In this document: piece after piece, positions 1-8,887 of the stretch
How the letters are laid out: every line of letters starts with the position of its first letter
How positions within the stretch are numbered: the stretch's first letter is position 1
DNA from: Spirochaetota bacterium
GTDB taxonomy: Bacteria > Spirochaetota > UBA4802 > UBA5368
DNA: 40,549 nt
NCBI GenBank assembly: GCA_004297825.1
Contig: SCSX01000073.1
Coordinates: 1 to 40,549, forward strand
Direction: 5' to 3'
The notes under the pieces: generated by a model
Databases searched by the model: none
Told to the model about the DNA's origin: nothing
Seen by the model: the letters and a program-made list of their open reading frames with translations, nothing else
Position numbers and translations under genes: made by a program

Positions 1-543
1 ATGAAAAGAACACGAGGTTTTCTGTACTGCCTCATGCTGATCGCATTTGTCCTGGTCATCCCAGCGTATGCTGCCGAGGATAAGCATTACATCCAGGCCG
101 ATGACTATTTCATTACCGATGAGGAGTTTACCTCGCAGGAGTGGATTTATGTCCATCTTGCAAAGATGAAGACGCCCGCCACGGCCGAAACCAAGAACGA
201 AGCCGAGTTCATGAAGGTAAAGGACGGTAACGATGTATGGACTAAAAACTTCTGGCAGACGCGAATCGCGACCGCGGACGACTTGAAGCTCGGAACAGTC
301 GTGATCATCCTCGACCTTCAGGGCGACAAGGGCACTTACAGCGCTCCCCGGACAAAGGATGACGCGCGCCAGGGAACGTGGTTCATGGCCAAGATCACCG
401 ACGTCTCGGACCTCTACAAGAAGTATGTCACCGTTTCGGGCGGGTACAAGGTAAACCTCGACGGTATGAGGGTGCGTGTGAGCGCCGAAGCGCCCAAGGT
501 GAAGGCAAGTATGGACGCACCGAAGCCGAAGGTTAAGAAGTAG
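1..543 (+). CDS. Exported protein of unknown function
   Basis: I do not recognise this 180-residue protein. It starts with a clear signal peptide: basic MKRTR, a hydrophobic core, and a likely cleavage after PAYA near residue 24. This points to the periplasm or outer surface. The mature part has no cysteine, so it is not a lipoprotein. It contains mixed aromatic and charged stretches (YFITDEEFTSQEW near residue 36) and ends in an Ala/Pro/Lys-rich tail (APKVKASMDAPKPKVKK). The first base of the window is the A of its ATG. The signal peptide makes this start credible, but its ribosome-binding site lies outside the window. It is followed by a hairpin terminator and the tmRNA promoter, so it is the last gene of its transcript. 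Confidence 0.75.
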   Translation: MKRTRGFLYCLMLIAFVLVIPAYAAEDKHYIQADDYFITDEEFTSQEWIYVHLAKMKTPATAETKNEAEFMKVKDGNDVWTKNFWQTRIATADDLKLGTVVIILDLQGDKGTYSAPRTKDDARQGTWFMAKITDVSDLYKKYVTVSGGYKVNLDGMRVRVSAEAPKVKASMDAPKPKVKK

Positions 544-564
544 AAACCACGAAAACACCGTAAA

Positions 565-592
565 AAGACCCGCGTTTGAAGGCGCGGGTCTT
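565..592 (+). terminator. Hairpin terminator after the first gene
   Basis: A perfect 10-bp stem, AAGACCCGCG (565-574) with CGCGGGTCTT (583-592), closes an 8-base loop. It lies 21 bases past the stop codon. The A-run on the left and TT on the right suit a GC-rich terminator, though the downstream U-tract is short (TTCTAT). It separates the first gene from tmRNA. Confidence 0.7.
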
Positions 593-666
593 CTATCTGG
601 TACCCTAATATCCCCCCCGCGCCTGGTTTGAGAAATGTAAGAAACGCGGCACTGCATGGTAATAAC

Positions 667-695
667 TTGACGAAAAAGGGCCCTTTTTGTATCTT
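667..695 (+). promoter_or_regulatory. Promoter of tmRNA (sigma70 type)
   Basis: A -35 box TTGACG (667-672) and a -10 box TATCTT (690-695) are separated by exactly 17 bases. The -10 box ends nine bases before the predicted mature 5' end of tmRNA at 705. The spacer is almost entirely a 16-base palindrome (673-688), described separately. Confidence 0.75.
673..688. repeat. Perfect palindrome filling the tmRNA promoter spacer
   Basis: AAAAAGGGCCCTTTTT is a perfect 16-base inverted repeat between the -35 and -10 boxes of the tmRNA promoter. A regulator bound here would cover the promoter. The symmetry is seen directly; an operator role is inference. The A/T runs could instead simply bend the spacer DNA. 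Confidence 0.55.
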
Positions 696-704
696 ATTCC
701 GGCA

Positions 705-1055
<351 letters not shown>

Positions 1056-1058
1056 TGG

Positions 1059-1688
1059 TTATTTTGTTACAAATTTCAGCCCGACCAGCGTTTCAACCAG
1101 TCGTTCACTGATTTTGTCCAGCAGCCTGTTCTTGATGGTTTCGGAATTCATTTCGTCGATCTCGAATTTATCGGCCTGACGGTCCGTGTAGGCTACCTGG
1201 AGATTTTTGTCGAGCACGCACACGGTGGAATCGAAGTCGATGAATTGCATTTCCATCGAAGAAATGCTGTAGATTTCATAAAAAACCATGCCATCGAGCT
1301 TTTTCTCCTCCATTATTTTCTTAAGTTCGGCCTCGTTTCCGCGAACATACATATTGATCACGCCGGACGATTTGAATTTCTGAAATTCCCCGTTTCCGGA
1401 AATCTGGTAAAATCTCTCCGCCTCGGAGGTGTAGGTGGAAACGGCGTCACTCGCCTGTGTAAGCAATATCAGACCCCTCACCGTAGTAAGGGCGCCGAGC
1501 CACTGGGATGCGCTTCTTATATAATCCTCTTTTTCGATTTTGCTGTTTTTGGAAATCCTCAGGATGAGGCCCGCGTTTGTGATCGATTTGAGGAGGTCTC
1601 CCTTCCGCGTGATTGATTCCGTGGTATACGTGGAACAGGAGAGAATGAACAGTGCGACAATGAGTGTAACCGGCAGTAAGCGTTTCAT
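1059..1688 (-). CDS. Lipoprotein of unknown function
   Basis: This 209-residue protein has a lipoprotein signal sequence: MKRLLP, a hydrophobic core, then a lipobox ending LFILSC with Cys18 as the lipidated residue. The mature protein should sit in the inner or outer membrane, facing the periplasm or the surface. The rest is mixed alpha/beta with no motif I recognise; RSASQWLGALTTVRGLIL looks like an amphipathic helix. The ATG at 1688 has a strong GGAGG ribosome-binding site. The gene begins 13 bases after the iorB stop, so it may be the tail of the paaK-ior transcript even though its product looks unrelated. It ends four bases from the 3' end of tmRNA, facing it. Confidence 0.8.
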   Translation of the reverse strand: MKRLLPVTLIVALFILSCSTYTTESITRKGDLLKSITNAGLILRISKNSKIEKEDYIRSASQWLGALTTVRGLILLTQASDAVSTYTSEAERFYQISGNGEFQKFKSSGVINMYVRGNEAELKKIMEEKKLDGMVFYEIYSISSMEMQFIDFDSTVCVLDKNLQVAYTDRQADKFEIDEMNSETIKNRLLDKISERLVETLVGLKFVTK

Positions 1689-1701
1689 GGAGGCCTCCGG
1701 A

Positions 1702-2277
1702 CTATTTCTTATAGAGCGCTTTGCCCAGCTGGAAGGCCTGCAGGTTCATATCGACGAACTTTTCTTTCACCTGCGCACGAATGGCGGTCTCCCACTGCTG
1801 CGGCGTGAATTCGAGAAAATTGGACAGCACGCCCAGCATGACGATATTGAGCGCTTTCTTGCTTCCGGCCGTCTTAAGAGCGCCGGCGGTGTCGATGATG
1901 ACCGTATCGCCGGCGTTCGTGGATAACCAGGTTTCGAGATCTTCGGGATATTTTTCGAGGCCCGCCTTGACCGGCGCCGGATCGACCCGGTCGTTGTTGA
2001 CGATGAGCACGCCGCCCTTTTTCAGGTATTCAAGTTTACGCATCGATTCAAGCATTTCAAAGGAAACGACGTAATCGGCCGTACCTTTCTCGATGAGCGG
2101 CGAGTAAACCTTGGAGCCGTAGCGCACATTGCAGTCGACGCTTCCCCCCCTTTGGGCCATACCGTGTACCTCGGATTCCTTGACATCGTACCCGGCGTTC
2201 ATCGCGACTTCCATGAGTATTTTGCTGGCGAGAATAACGCCCTGGCCGCCAACCCCTGCGAAGATTACGTTCTGCAT
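1702..2277 (-). CDS. iorB: Indolepyruvate:ferredoxin oxidoreductase, beta subunit
   Basis: IorB is the gamma-type subunit of the 2-oxoacid:ferredoxin oxidoreductases. With IorA it converts arylpyruvates (indolepyruvate, phenylpyruvate) plus CoA to aryl-acetyl-CoA, CO2 and reduced ferredoxin in the cytoplasm. The family opening is plain: NVIFAGVGGQGVILASKIL near residue 3, then SEVHGMAQRGGSVDCNVRYG near residue 39. The length of 191 residues is normal. The ATG at 2277 lies seven bases past the iorA stop, so the two are co-transcribed and their products should be in equal amounts. A lipoprotein gene follows after 13 bases. A more general 2-oxoacid specificity cannot be excluded, but pairing with IorA and PaaK supports aryl substrates. 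Confidence 0.9.
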   Translation of the reverse strand: MQNVIFAGVGGQGVILASKILMEVAMNAGYDVKESEVHGMAQRGGSVDCNVRYGSKVYSPLIEKGTADYVVSFEMLESMRKLEYLKKGGVLIVNNDRVDPAPVKAGLEKYPEDLETWLSTNAGDTVIIDTAGALKTAGSKKALNIVMLGVLSNFLEFTPQQWETAIRAQVKEKFVDMNLQAFQLGKALYKK

Positions 2278-2284
2278 AATTCCC

Positions 2285-3838
2285 TCACTTGGTAAGAATA
2301 CACTTTCTGGTGGAGATGATCACCGACGGCTCGGGGGCGGCGACTTCTTCGCGCACGGCAGCCTCGAACTCGGCCGTGTTCTTGGGATCGATCTTGCGCA
2401 CGCGCTTCACCCCCACGGCGCGGCAGAGCAGTTCGAGGTCAAGCTCATGCGTCACCTCCCCCATGAGGGTTCTTCCCGTCGCGGGGTTGTCCTGGTGGCC
2501 GGTCATCGCGGTCACGCGATTGTCGAGGATAAGCACGGTCCCGGTGCCCCTGTTGTATACGAGATCGATGAGCGGGGTAATGCCCGAATGGATGAAGGTT
2601 GAATCGCCGATCACCGCAACGGAATTGCGTGCCATCTTGTCTCCCTGGGCCTTTTCGAAGCCCAGGTGCATGCCGATAGATGCGCCCATGCACCCCTGGC
2701 TGTGCATCGCCGAGTAGGGCGGCAGCGCCGCGAGTGTGTAACAGCCGATATCGCCGTTTACCACGAGGTCGAGCTTTTTCAAGACCTCGAACACGAATCC
2801 GTGGGGACACCCGGCGCACAGTGCGGGTGGTCTTCCCGGAATCTTGGAGGAGTAGACCGGAATATCGTTCAGGGGGCGTTTTTTGTTGAGCGCCATGTCG
2901 ACGATCTCGGGGGTGAGCTCTCCCAGGATGGGAATGATCTCCTTGCCGATGGGCTTGTATCCCAGCGCACGAACATGGTCTTCAATGAAGGGATCAAGCT
3001 CCTCCACCACGTAAAGCTCTTCGACCTGGTTTGCGAACTCGCGGATCTTCGCGTCCGGGAACGGCCAGGTGAAACCGAGCTTAAGAACGGAGTCATCGGA
3101 ACAGACTTCCTTGACGTACTGGTAGGCGACGCCGTTGGTGATGATGCCGCGCTTTTTGTTTTTCCATTCGATGGTGTTCAGGTCCGATTCCTCGGCATAT
3201 TTCGTCAAGAGGGGCATCTGTTCTTCAATGAACCTGTGACGGGGACGCGCGTGAGCGGGAAGCATTACGTATTTCTGAAAATTGCGTACGAACGGCTTGA
3301 GGGTGTCCGATTTTCTTTCGCCCAGTTCAACGATGCCCTGGGAATGAGCGATGCGTGTCGTGATGCGCACGATCACCGGCCGGTCGAATTGTTCGGAAAT
3401 ATCGAAGGCGCGTCGCGTGAATTCCTTGGCTTCGGCGGGGCTGGTGGGCTCAATCATGGGAACCTTTGCGGCGCGGGCGTAGTGCCTGTTGTCCTGCTCG
3501 TTCTGCGAGCTCCAGGCGCCCGGATCGTCGGCATTGATGATCACGAGCGCGCCGTTCACCCCGGTATAGGAAAAGGTGAACAGCGGGTCGGCGGCGACGT
3601 TCAAGCCCACATGCTTCATTGCCGCCATCGCGCGCGCCCCGGCGACCGAGGCGCCGGCGACGACCTCGAGCGCGACCTTTTCATTGGGGGACCACTGCGC
3701 CTTGATTTCCGGAAAATCGCGCGCAATGGCCTCGAGAATTTCGGTGCTTGGGGTACCGGGATATGCCGCGGCAACGGTGCATCCCGCCTCGTACGCGCCC
3801 CGCGCGACCGCTTCATTCCCAAGAAGTACCTTTTTCAT
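2285..3838 (-). CDS. iorA: Indolepyruvate:ferredoxin oxidoreductase, alpha subunit, without ferredoxin domain
   Basis: IorA holds the thiamine pyrophosphate of the arylpyruvate oxidoreductase. The N-terminus carries the pyrimidine-binding domain (GNEAVARGAYEAGCTVAAAY, then PGTPSTEI). The middle has the family's PALCAGCPHGF motif. A TPP/metal-binding region follows: GDIGCYTL, then AVIGDSTF with LILDNRVTAMTG. At 517 residues it is short. Family members as I know them continue past the equivalent of the last residues (RKCILTK) into a domain with two [4Fe-4S] clusters, and none is present here. The stop is a clean TGA seven bases before iorB, so there is no room for a frameshifted domain. I chose ATG 3838, with GGAG six bases upstream, over an upstream TTG at 3850 that would overlap the ACT gene. 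Confidence 0.9.
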   Translation of the reverse strand: MKKVLLGNEAVARGAYEAGCTVAAAYPGTPSTEILEAIARDFPEIKAQWSPNEKVALEVVAGASVAGARAMAAMKHVGLNVAADPLFTFSYTGVNGALVIINADDPGAWSSQNEQDNRHYARAAKVPMIEPTSPAEAKEFTRRAFDISEQFDRPVIVRITTRIAHSQGIVELGERKSDTLKPFVRNFQKYVMLPAHARPRHRFIEEQMPLLTKYAEESDLNTIEWKNKKRGIITNGVAYQYVKEVCSDDSVLKLGFTWPFPDAKIREFANQVEELYVVEELDPFIEDHVRALGYKPIGKEIIPILGELTPEIVDMALNKKRPLNDIPVYSSKIPGRPPALCAGCPHGFVFEVLKKLDLVVNGDIGCYTLAALPPYSAMHSQGCMGASIGMHLGFEKAQGDKMARNSVAVIGDSTFIHSGITPLIDLVYNRGTGTVLILDNRVTAMTGHQDNPATGRTLMGEVTHELDLELLCRAVGVKRVRKIDPKNTAEFEAAVREEVAAPEPSVIISTRKCILTK

Positions 3839-3839
3839 C

Positions 3840-4271
3840 TTATTCTCCAATAATATCGATCTTCTTCACGATCTGGTAACCCTCGTCGGCGAGCGCCTTT
3901 TTCGCCGCCTCGATGTCATCAAATCTAAAAATCATGACCGCCTTGTCATTTCTTTTTTCCGTGAAAGCGTACATATATTCGATGTTGAGCTTGTGCGTGC
4001 CAAAAATATCGAGCGCCCGCGCGAGCGCCCCCGGTACGTCCTCGATTTCGATCGCGAGCACCTCGGTGGTGCTGCATGTGAAGCTTTGCGCGCGCAGCGC
4101 CTTTACCGCCTCGTCGGGCTTATTGACCACGAGGCGGACTATGCCGAAGTCGGAGACCTCGGCTATGGTGAGCGTCATGATATTGATCTTGTTGTCGGAC
4201 AGCACCTTGAGGGCGCTTTGCAGGCGCCCGGGCTTGTTCTCAAGAAAGAGCGACAGCTGGGTTACGTTCAT
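3840..4271 (-). CDS. Tandem ACT-domain protein of the paaK/ior cluster
   Basis: This 143-residue protein is two ACT domains in tandem. The first runs from about residue 3 (QLSLFLENKPGRLQSALKVL) to 68; the second from about 71 (LAIEIEDVPGALARALDIF) to 140. The N/DxPGxL turn that marks ACT ligand loops is present in both (NKPGRL and DVPGAL). ACT pairs usually bind amino acids, so a plausible role is sensing an aromatic amino acid and adjusting PaaK or IOR. Genes of this type commonly lie beside paaK and ior genes in anaerobes. The stop is two bases from the iorA start, and the ribosome-binding site of iorA lies inside the last codons of this gene, so translation is likely coupled. The exact ligand is not visible in the sequence. 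Confidence 0.85.
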   Translation of the reverse strand: MNVTQLSLFLENKPGRLQSALKVLSDNKINIMTLTIAEVSDFGIVRLVVNKPDEAVKALRAQSFTCSTTEVLAIEIEDVPGALARALDIFGTHKLNIEYMYAFTEKRNDKAVMIFRFDDIEAAKKALADEGYQIVKKIDIIGE

Positions 4272-4285
4272 GGCCTTCTCCTCGG

Positions 4286-5590
4286 TTATTTGAGATTGCG
4301 TCTGTCTACGACGCGCTGCGCCTTGCCCTCGCTGCGGGCGATGGACCTGGGCTCGACAAGCGTGATCTTCGCCGATACGCCGAGCACGCCCTGCATGCGC
4401 TGCCTGATTTTAGTGGACAGGTTGTTCAGGACCTTCACCTCGTCCGAGAATATTTTTTCGTTTACCTCGACCATTATCTCGATGTCGTCCAGTGCCCCCT
4501 TGCGGTCGACGATGATCTGGTAATGCGGCTCGGTGCCTTCGATTTCCATGAGCAGCGCCTCGATCTGCGAGGGGAACACGTTGACACCCCTGATTATGAG
4601 CATGTCGTCGGAGCGGCCGGAGACCTTGTCCATCTTCACGAGCGTGCGCCCGCACGAACATGAATCATAATATATCTTCGTAATATCGCGGGAGCGGTAC
4701 CGGATGACCGGGCATGCCTCCTTGGTGAGCGACGTGTATACGATTTCCCCGGCCGATCCTTCCGGTAGTATCTCTCCCGTCTGGGGGTCGATAATCTCGA
4801 CGAAGAAATGGTCCTCGAACACGTGAAGACCGTTCTTTGCGCTGCACTCGCAGGAGACCCCCGGGCCTATGACCTCGGACAACCCGTAGATATCGAACGC
4901 GTCGATACCGATACGCGTTTCGATTTCCTTGCGCATCTGCTCGGTCCAGGGCTCCGCACCGAATATTCCCGCGCGAAGCTTGGTCGACTTCCATTTATAA
5001 TCGGGCCTGTTCTTTTCCACGTAATCCGCCACGTTGATCGCGTATGACGGGGTGCACGCGAGCATCGTGGTGCCGAAGTCCTTTATGAGCATGAGCTGCC
5101 GCTCGGTATTTCCCCCGGAAATGGGAACGACCGTCGCGCCGATTTTTTCCGCGCCATAGTGGACCCCGAGGCCGCCGGTAAAAAGCCCGTACCCGTAGGC
5201 AACCTGGACCATATCCTTTTCGCTGCCGCCGGCACAGGCGATGGTTCGGGCCATCACCTCCGCCCAGACCTCGATGTCATTTTTCGTGTAGCCCACGACG
5301 GTCGCGTTTCCCGTGGTCCCCGAGGACGAGTGTATGCGGATCACCTTGTCCATGGGAACCGCGAAAAGCCCGAAGGGGTAATTGTTCCTCATTTCCTGCT
5401 TCATGAGGAAAGGGACCCGCTTCATGTCGTCAAGCGAGTTGAACTGATCGGGGTGGAAGCCGGCCTTGTCGAACGCCTGGCGGTAGTGGGCGACGTTCTT
5501 GTAGGCGTGTCCCAGTGACCATTTGAGCCGTTCGACCTGGAGTTCCCGAAGCTTTTTGATAGGCATGGATTCGAATTCTTTATTGAACAT
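4286..5590 (-). CDS. paaK: Phenylacetate-CoA ligase family, AMP-forming
   Basis: PaaK activates phenylacetate or related aryl-acetates to CoA thioesters with ATP, giving AMP and PPi. The 434-residue length matches the family. The phosphate-binding loop is [17 protein letters not shown] near residue 93. [11 protein letters not shown], the A5-like segment [13 protein letters not shown], and the hinge region around YRSRDIT and [17 protein letters not shown] follow, with a C-terminal Lys in SEGKAQRV. I chose ATG 5590, giving [14 protein letters not shown] as in relatives; it has GGAG nine bases upstream, and the longer reading needs a TTG. It leads the minus-strand operon paaK-ACT-iorA-iorB. A promoter with a perfect TTGACA lies upstream. 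Substrate choice among phenylacetate, indoleacetate and hydroxyphenylacetate cannot be read from the sequence. Confidence 0.92.
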   Translation of the reverse strand: MFNKEFESMPIKKLRELQVERLKWSLGHAYKNVAHYRQAFDKAGFHPDQFNSLDDMKRVPFLMKQEMRNNYPFGLFAVPMDKVIRIHSSSGTTGNATVVGYTKNDIEVWAEVMARTIACAGGSEKDMVQVAYGYGLFTGGLGVHYGAEKIGATVVPISGGNTERQLMLIKDFGTTMLACTPSYAINVADYVEKNRPDYKWKSTKLRAGIFGAEPWTEQMRKEIETRIGIDAFDIYGLSEVIGPGVSCECSAKNGLHVFEDHFFVEIIDPQTGEILPEGSAGEIVYTSLTKEACPVIRYRSRDITKIYYDSCSCGRTLVKMDKVSGRSDDMLIIRGVNVFPSQIEALLMEIEGTEPHYQIIVDRKGALDDIEIMVEVNEKIFSDEVKVLNNLSTKIRQRMQGVLGVSAKITLVEPRSIARSEGKAQRVVDRRNLK

Positions 5591-5652
5591 CGCGATCTTC
5601 TCCAACAATAAAATTGCGGTGCGATCTTCCGGGATCAGGCAAGTGGATTATC

Positions 5653-5680
5653 ACCATATGAAGGAAATGTTTTTTGTCAA
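5653..5680 (-). promoter_or_regulatory. Putative promoter of the paaK-ior operon
   Basis: On the minus strand a perfect -35 box TTGACA (5680-5675) is followed after 16 bases by TATGGT (5658-5653). This predicts a start near 5646 and a leader of about 55 bases before the paaK ATG at 5590. The rest of the 276-base region between paaK and the divergent acyl-CoA synthetase gene shows no further gene. Confidence 0.5.
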
Positions 5681-5866
5681 TCCAAAGACCCTCGCGTATA
5701 CAATTTTTGAGATGCAGGGGAGGCGGACGGAGAGGATGGGCCGGGGCGGCCTTGGCATTCCAGGAAGCGTTGAAAAACGGATTCGTCCTGCGAATGGTAA
5801 CTATTATTGCGAAAAAGTATGGCATATTACATTTTGACTTATTCTATTCAGTTGGCGAGGTTCTCC

Positions 5867-7246
5867 ATGGACAAGTTCTTCTCTCCTCGATCTATCGTCG
5901 TGGTCGGCGCGTCTAACGGTCCCTTCAACCTGGGATCGACAATATCGAAATTTCTCGAGTACCTCCACTATACCGGCGAAAGCTACGTGGTCAATTCAAA
6001 GGGCGAGGACGTCCAGGGGGCCAGGGGATTTGGCTCGGTCCTGGACCTGCCGTACGCGGTGGACCTGGCGGTCATTCTTACCCCTGCGCGGGCGGTCCCG
6101 GGGATCGTGCGGGATTGCGGGATCAAGGGGATACGGAACGTGGTGATCGAGACCGCCGAGTTTTCAGAAACCGGCGAGGAAGGCCGGCGGCTCCAGGCCG
6201 ATATCAGCCGTTTCGCGGATGAATACGGCATCCGCTTCCTGGGGCCCAACTGCCTGGGCACGCTGAACGCTCACGAAAGGTTTTGCTGTTTTTTCGGGTT
6301 CGTTCCGGGCATGTACGACGAGGTGTTCGACCGGCCGGGTTCGCTTTCATACGTAATCCAGAGCGGCGGGGTGGGGGTGCTCATCATGGATTCCCTCCGC
6401 AGGGACGTGAATAACGTCAACAAGATGGTGAGCATAGGGAACAAGGAAGACCTGGACGAGTCCGATATGATCGAGTACTTCAACGGCGATTCGACCGAGG
6501 TGATCGGCCTGTACCTGGAGAATATCAAGAACGGCAGGAAACTCATAGAGATCGCGAAGAAGGTGGAGAAGCCGATTCTCTTATACAAGGTGGGACGAAC
6601 GGCCGAGGGCTCGCGCGCCGCGATGTCGCACACCGCGGGCATGGCGAACAATGACGTCATCCTGGATCACGCGTGCCGCCAGGCGGGAATCGTGCGGCTG
6701 AAGGCGATTAGCGAACTGCACGCCCTTCCCAAGATTTTCACCCATATGCCGCTTATACGCGGGAACAGGGTGGCGGTGTTTACCAATTCGGGCGCGTTCG
6801 GTGGCATCACGGCAGATATCGTCGTGGAATCGGGTATGCAGATGGCGACGCTCTCGGAGGCAACGCGCGAAAGAATCGGGAAAACCGGCAAACTTTTCAA
6901 CGCGAGCAATCCCATCGACCTGGGGCCCACGCTCTCGAAGCAGGTATTCATCGATATCTTCGAGATCATTCTGTCATCGGACGAGGTTGATGCGCTTCTG
7001 GCGGTGCCGAACGTATGGCAGCAGGTGGTTATCGACGCGATCGCGGAGCTGGGCGGGATATGCAGGAAGTTCGATAAACCGGCGGCCATCTATATCCCCA
7101 ACGCGGTGGAGCGTATCATCGCCGTGAGGAACGACTACCAGATTCCCGTATTTGAATCGCCGGAGGAAGCGGTGCGGGCGCTCAGGGTTTCATACGAGCA
7201 TTTCCTGGGATTGAGAAAAAAGGAGCGCACGCCGCAGTTGGTCTGA
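5867..7246 (+). CDS. acdA: ADP-forming acyl-CoA synthetase, alpha subunit
   Basis: This family converts an acyl-CoA, ADP and phosphate to the free acid, CoA and ATP, conserving the thioester energy released by ketoacid oxidoreductases. The 459-residue protein has an N-terminal CoA-binding Rossmann domain (SPRSIVVVGASNGPFNLGS), then two succinyl-CoA-ligase-like domains. FLGPNCLG and VIQSGGVG belong to the first. The phosphohistidine loop reads RAAMSHTAGMANND, with His255 as the phosphate carrier, close to the numbering in Pyrococcus enzymes. No ATP-grasp beta domain is fused and no beta gene is in the window. I chose ATG 5867 because GGCGAGG lies six bases upstream and MDKFFSPRSI is the typical opening. 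Its position back to back with paaK-ior suggests aryl-acetyl-CoA as substrate. Confidence 0.85.
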   Translation: MDKFFSPRSIVVVGASNGPFNLGSTISKFLEYLHYTGESYVVNSKGEDVQGARGFGSVLDLPYAVDLAVILTPARAVPGIVRDCGIKGIRNVVIETAEFSETGEEGRRLQADISRFADEYGIRFLGPNCLGTLNAHERFCCFFGFVPGMYDEVFDRPGSLSYVIQSGGVGVLIMDSLRRDVNNVNKMVSIGNKEDLDESDMIEYFNGDSTEVIGLYLENIKNGRKLIEIAKKVEKPILLYKVGRTAEGSRAAMSHTAGMANNDVILDHACRQAGIVRLKAISELHALPKIFTHMPLIRGNRVAVFTNSGAFGGITADIVVESGMQMATLSEATRERIGKTGKLFNASNPIDLGPTLSKQVFIDIFEIILSSDEVDALLAVPNVWQQVVIDAIAELGGICRKFDKPAAIYIPNAVERIIAVRNDYQIPVFESPEEAVRALRVSYEHFLGLRKKERTPQLV

Positions 7247-7286
7247 TAATTGTTCTTGCTCATTTCGTATAAGTCCTGGTAATATC

Positions 7287-7309
7287 GGTACATAAAGGCC
7301 TTTTGTACC
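7287..7309. repeat. Inverted repeat just before the PAS/ATPase gene
   Basis: The arms GGTACA (7287-7292) and TGTACC (7304-7309) surround a self-complementary core AAAGGCCTTT. Apart from one extra T the whole 23-base unit is palindromic. It ends four bases before the ATG at 7314, where a ribosome-binding site would be expected and none is visible. The absence of a natural loop and of a U-tract favours a protein-binding site over a terminator. A weak promoter (TTGCTC 7256-7261, 18 bases, TAATAT 7280-7285) would place the repeat at the transcription start. Confidence 0.5.
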
Positions 7310-7313
7310 TGAT

Positions 7314-8462
7314 ATGCCACGGGACGTGATGAAAATCAGCATTAGCGCCGCGACCTACCGGTCTGTTGTCGTAATCACCTGTTCCAGCTTTCTCGCGGCC
7401 GTCCTGTGGGGCGCTGTCTTCCGCGAGAATATGAGCGGGTATTCCATCGCCGCCGCCCTGGGATTCTGGGCCCTCCTGGCGTCCTCCTTCCTCATTCATA
7501 ACTCATACCAGAATGGAAAAATCAATTCACTCAGGAATTTCGCGGAAAAACAGGAATTCGAAATCCGCTGGAAGAACCTGATGCTGGATAACACGGATGA
7601 GATGTTTATCGTGCTCAATATGTACGGCCAGATCGTGACCTTCAACCAGACGTTCGAAAATCTCATGGGCTTGCCCAGGTCCGACCTCCAGGGCAAGCCG
7701 CTTCGCGCGGTGTTCATGAACGAGGTCTACGAGGAAAACAGCAACCTGAGTTACGTGCTGCTCGACCGCCTGCGGGACGTTTTCCTGGGGAAAGAGACCC
7801 TGTTCACCTATTCGATCCGGTTCAAAGGAACCGACCGGGTCGTATCGATAAACCTGTCGATGCGGCCGGTTTGCAATAAGGGGGAGCTACAGAACATTCT
7901 GGTATCGGGACGCGCCGTACACAGCGACCGCATCGTCATGAAAAATCTGGTCGGGGAGGCCGGCCGCTACTGCATGGATAACAATATTTCCGACCTGTAC
8001 CAGCTTTCCCACCGCCTGACCCGAAACCTGGAACGATGGCTCCCGCGCGCGCAGATATACCTCCTCCAGATGGCCCTCCAGGAAGTCCTGACAAACGCGG
8101 TCGAACACGGAAATCTGGAAGTCGACTACGACATGAAAACCGAGCTGCAGCAACGAAAGGGAAATTACTGGGACATTCTTATTAAGGAATGCAACAAGGA
8201 TTACCTGGCGGCCCGCAAGGTGCATATTTCCTACAGCCTGGACGAGGAAAAAGTGGTGTACGTGGTGAAGGACGAGGGATGCGGTTTCGAATGGCGGAAG
8301 TACCTTGAACAGGAAGAGGAAGCCGGCGAGGGCGCGTTCGTCAGAACCTTTCATGGAATCGGGCTGCAGCTCGTGAAGAACGTATTCGAGCTCTCGTTCG
8401 GCCAGAACGGGAGCGAGATCACCATGGTGAAATATTTCCAGGAACACAGGCATTCGGCGTGA
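7314..8462 (+). CDS. Membrane PAS-domain protein with an RsbW-type ATPase domain
   Basis: This 382-residue protein has two predicted membrane helices (about residues 17-36 and 42-62), a PAS domain (about 85-205, [20 protein letters not shown] onward) and a GHKL ATPase domain. The ATPase N-box is [16 protein letters not shown] with Asn261; VKDEGCGF and [12 protein letters not shown] are the G1 and G2 boxes. There is no histidine-phosphotransfer segment, so it is closer to anti-sigma-factor/serine kinases of the RsbW/SpoIIAB type than to a normal sensor histidine kinase. It probably senses a signal at or near the membrane and phosphorylates a partner or binds it; no anti-anti-sigma gene is nearby. 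The start could be ATG 7314 or ATG 7329; neither has a good ribosome-binding site. It overlaps the Nudix gene by GTGA. Confidence 0.82.
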   Translation: MPRDVMKISISAATYRSVVVITCSSFLAAVLWGAVFRENMSGYSIAAALGFWALLASSFLIHNSYQNGKINSLRNFAEKQEFEIRWKNLMLDNTDEMFIVLNMYGQIVTFNQTFENLMGLPRSDLQGKPLRAVFMNEVYEENSNLSYVLLDRLRDVFLGKETLFTYSIRFKGTDRVVSINLSMRPVCNKGELQNILVSGRAVHSDRIVMKNLVGEAGRYCMDNNISDLYQLSHRLTRNLERWLPRAQIYLLQMALQEVLTNAVEHGNLEVDYDMKTELQQRKGNYWDILIKECNKDYLAARKVHISYSLDEEKVVYVVKDEGCGFEWRKYLEQEEEAGEGAFVRTFHGIGLQLVKNVFELSFGQNGSEITMVKYFQEHRHSA

Positions 8463-8887
8463 AAGAATACAGGAATCCGGTTCCCACTGTTGATATAATT
8501 ATCGAGCTGGAGGACGATGCGGCGCACGGGCCGGGGGCGGATACACGGATAGTTCTGATTTACAGGAAAAACCCGCCCCACGGGTGGGCGCTCCCGGGAG
8601 GATTCGTGGATTACGGGGAGTCCCTGGAAGCGGCGGCGATACGCGAGGCCCTGGAGGAAACCTCGCTGCAGGTAACCCTCCGGAGACAGTTTCACACCTA
8701 TTCCGACCCGCAGAGGGACCCGCGCCTGCACACCATCAGCACGGTGTTCATCGCCCGGGCCACGGGAATCCCGGTCGGTGCGGACGATGCGAGCCGCGCG
8801 GAGGCATTCGGTCTGTCGGCGCTGCCGGCGGACATGGCCTTCGATCACGCGTCGATCCTGGAGGATTACAGGAATTCCCGGTACTGA
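8459..8887 (+). CDS. Nudix hydrolase
   Basis: Nudix enzymes hydrolyse nucleoside diphosphates linked to another group. The 142-residue protein has the Nudix box from Gly48: G-x5-E54-x7-R62-E63-x2-E66-E67. It ends in TSL where the consensus has xGU, so the last Gly is Ser69. The metal-binding glutamates are intact. [14 protein letters not shown] is the usual entry to the box. The GTG start at 8459 overlaps the stop of the PAS/ATPase gene in a GTGA junction, so the two are translationally coupled. Substrate is unknown; ADP-ribose pyrophosphatase or an oxidised-nucleotide sanitiser is possible. Confidence 0.88.
   Translation: MKEYRNPVPTVDIIIELEDDAAHGPGADTRIVLIYRKNPPHGWALPGGFVDYGESLEAAAIREALEETSLQVTLRRQFHTYSDPQRDPRLHTISTVFIARATGIPVGADDASRAEAFGLSALPADMAFDHASILEDYRNSRY

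Noticed and set aside
2285-2300. A possible frameshift removing the ferredoxin domain of IorA
   Set aside because: iorB starts only seven bases after the stop, so no coding sequence for the domain exists in any frame.
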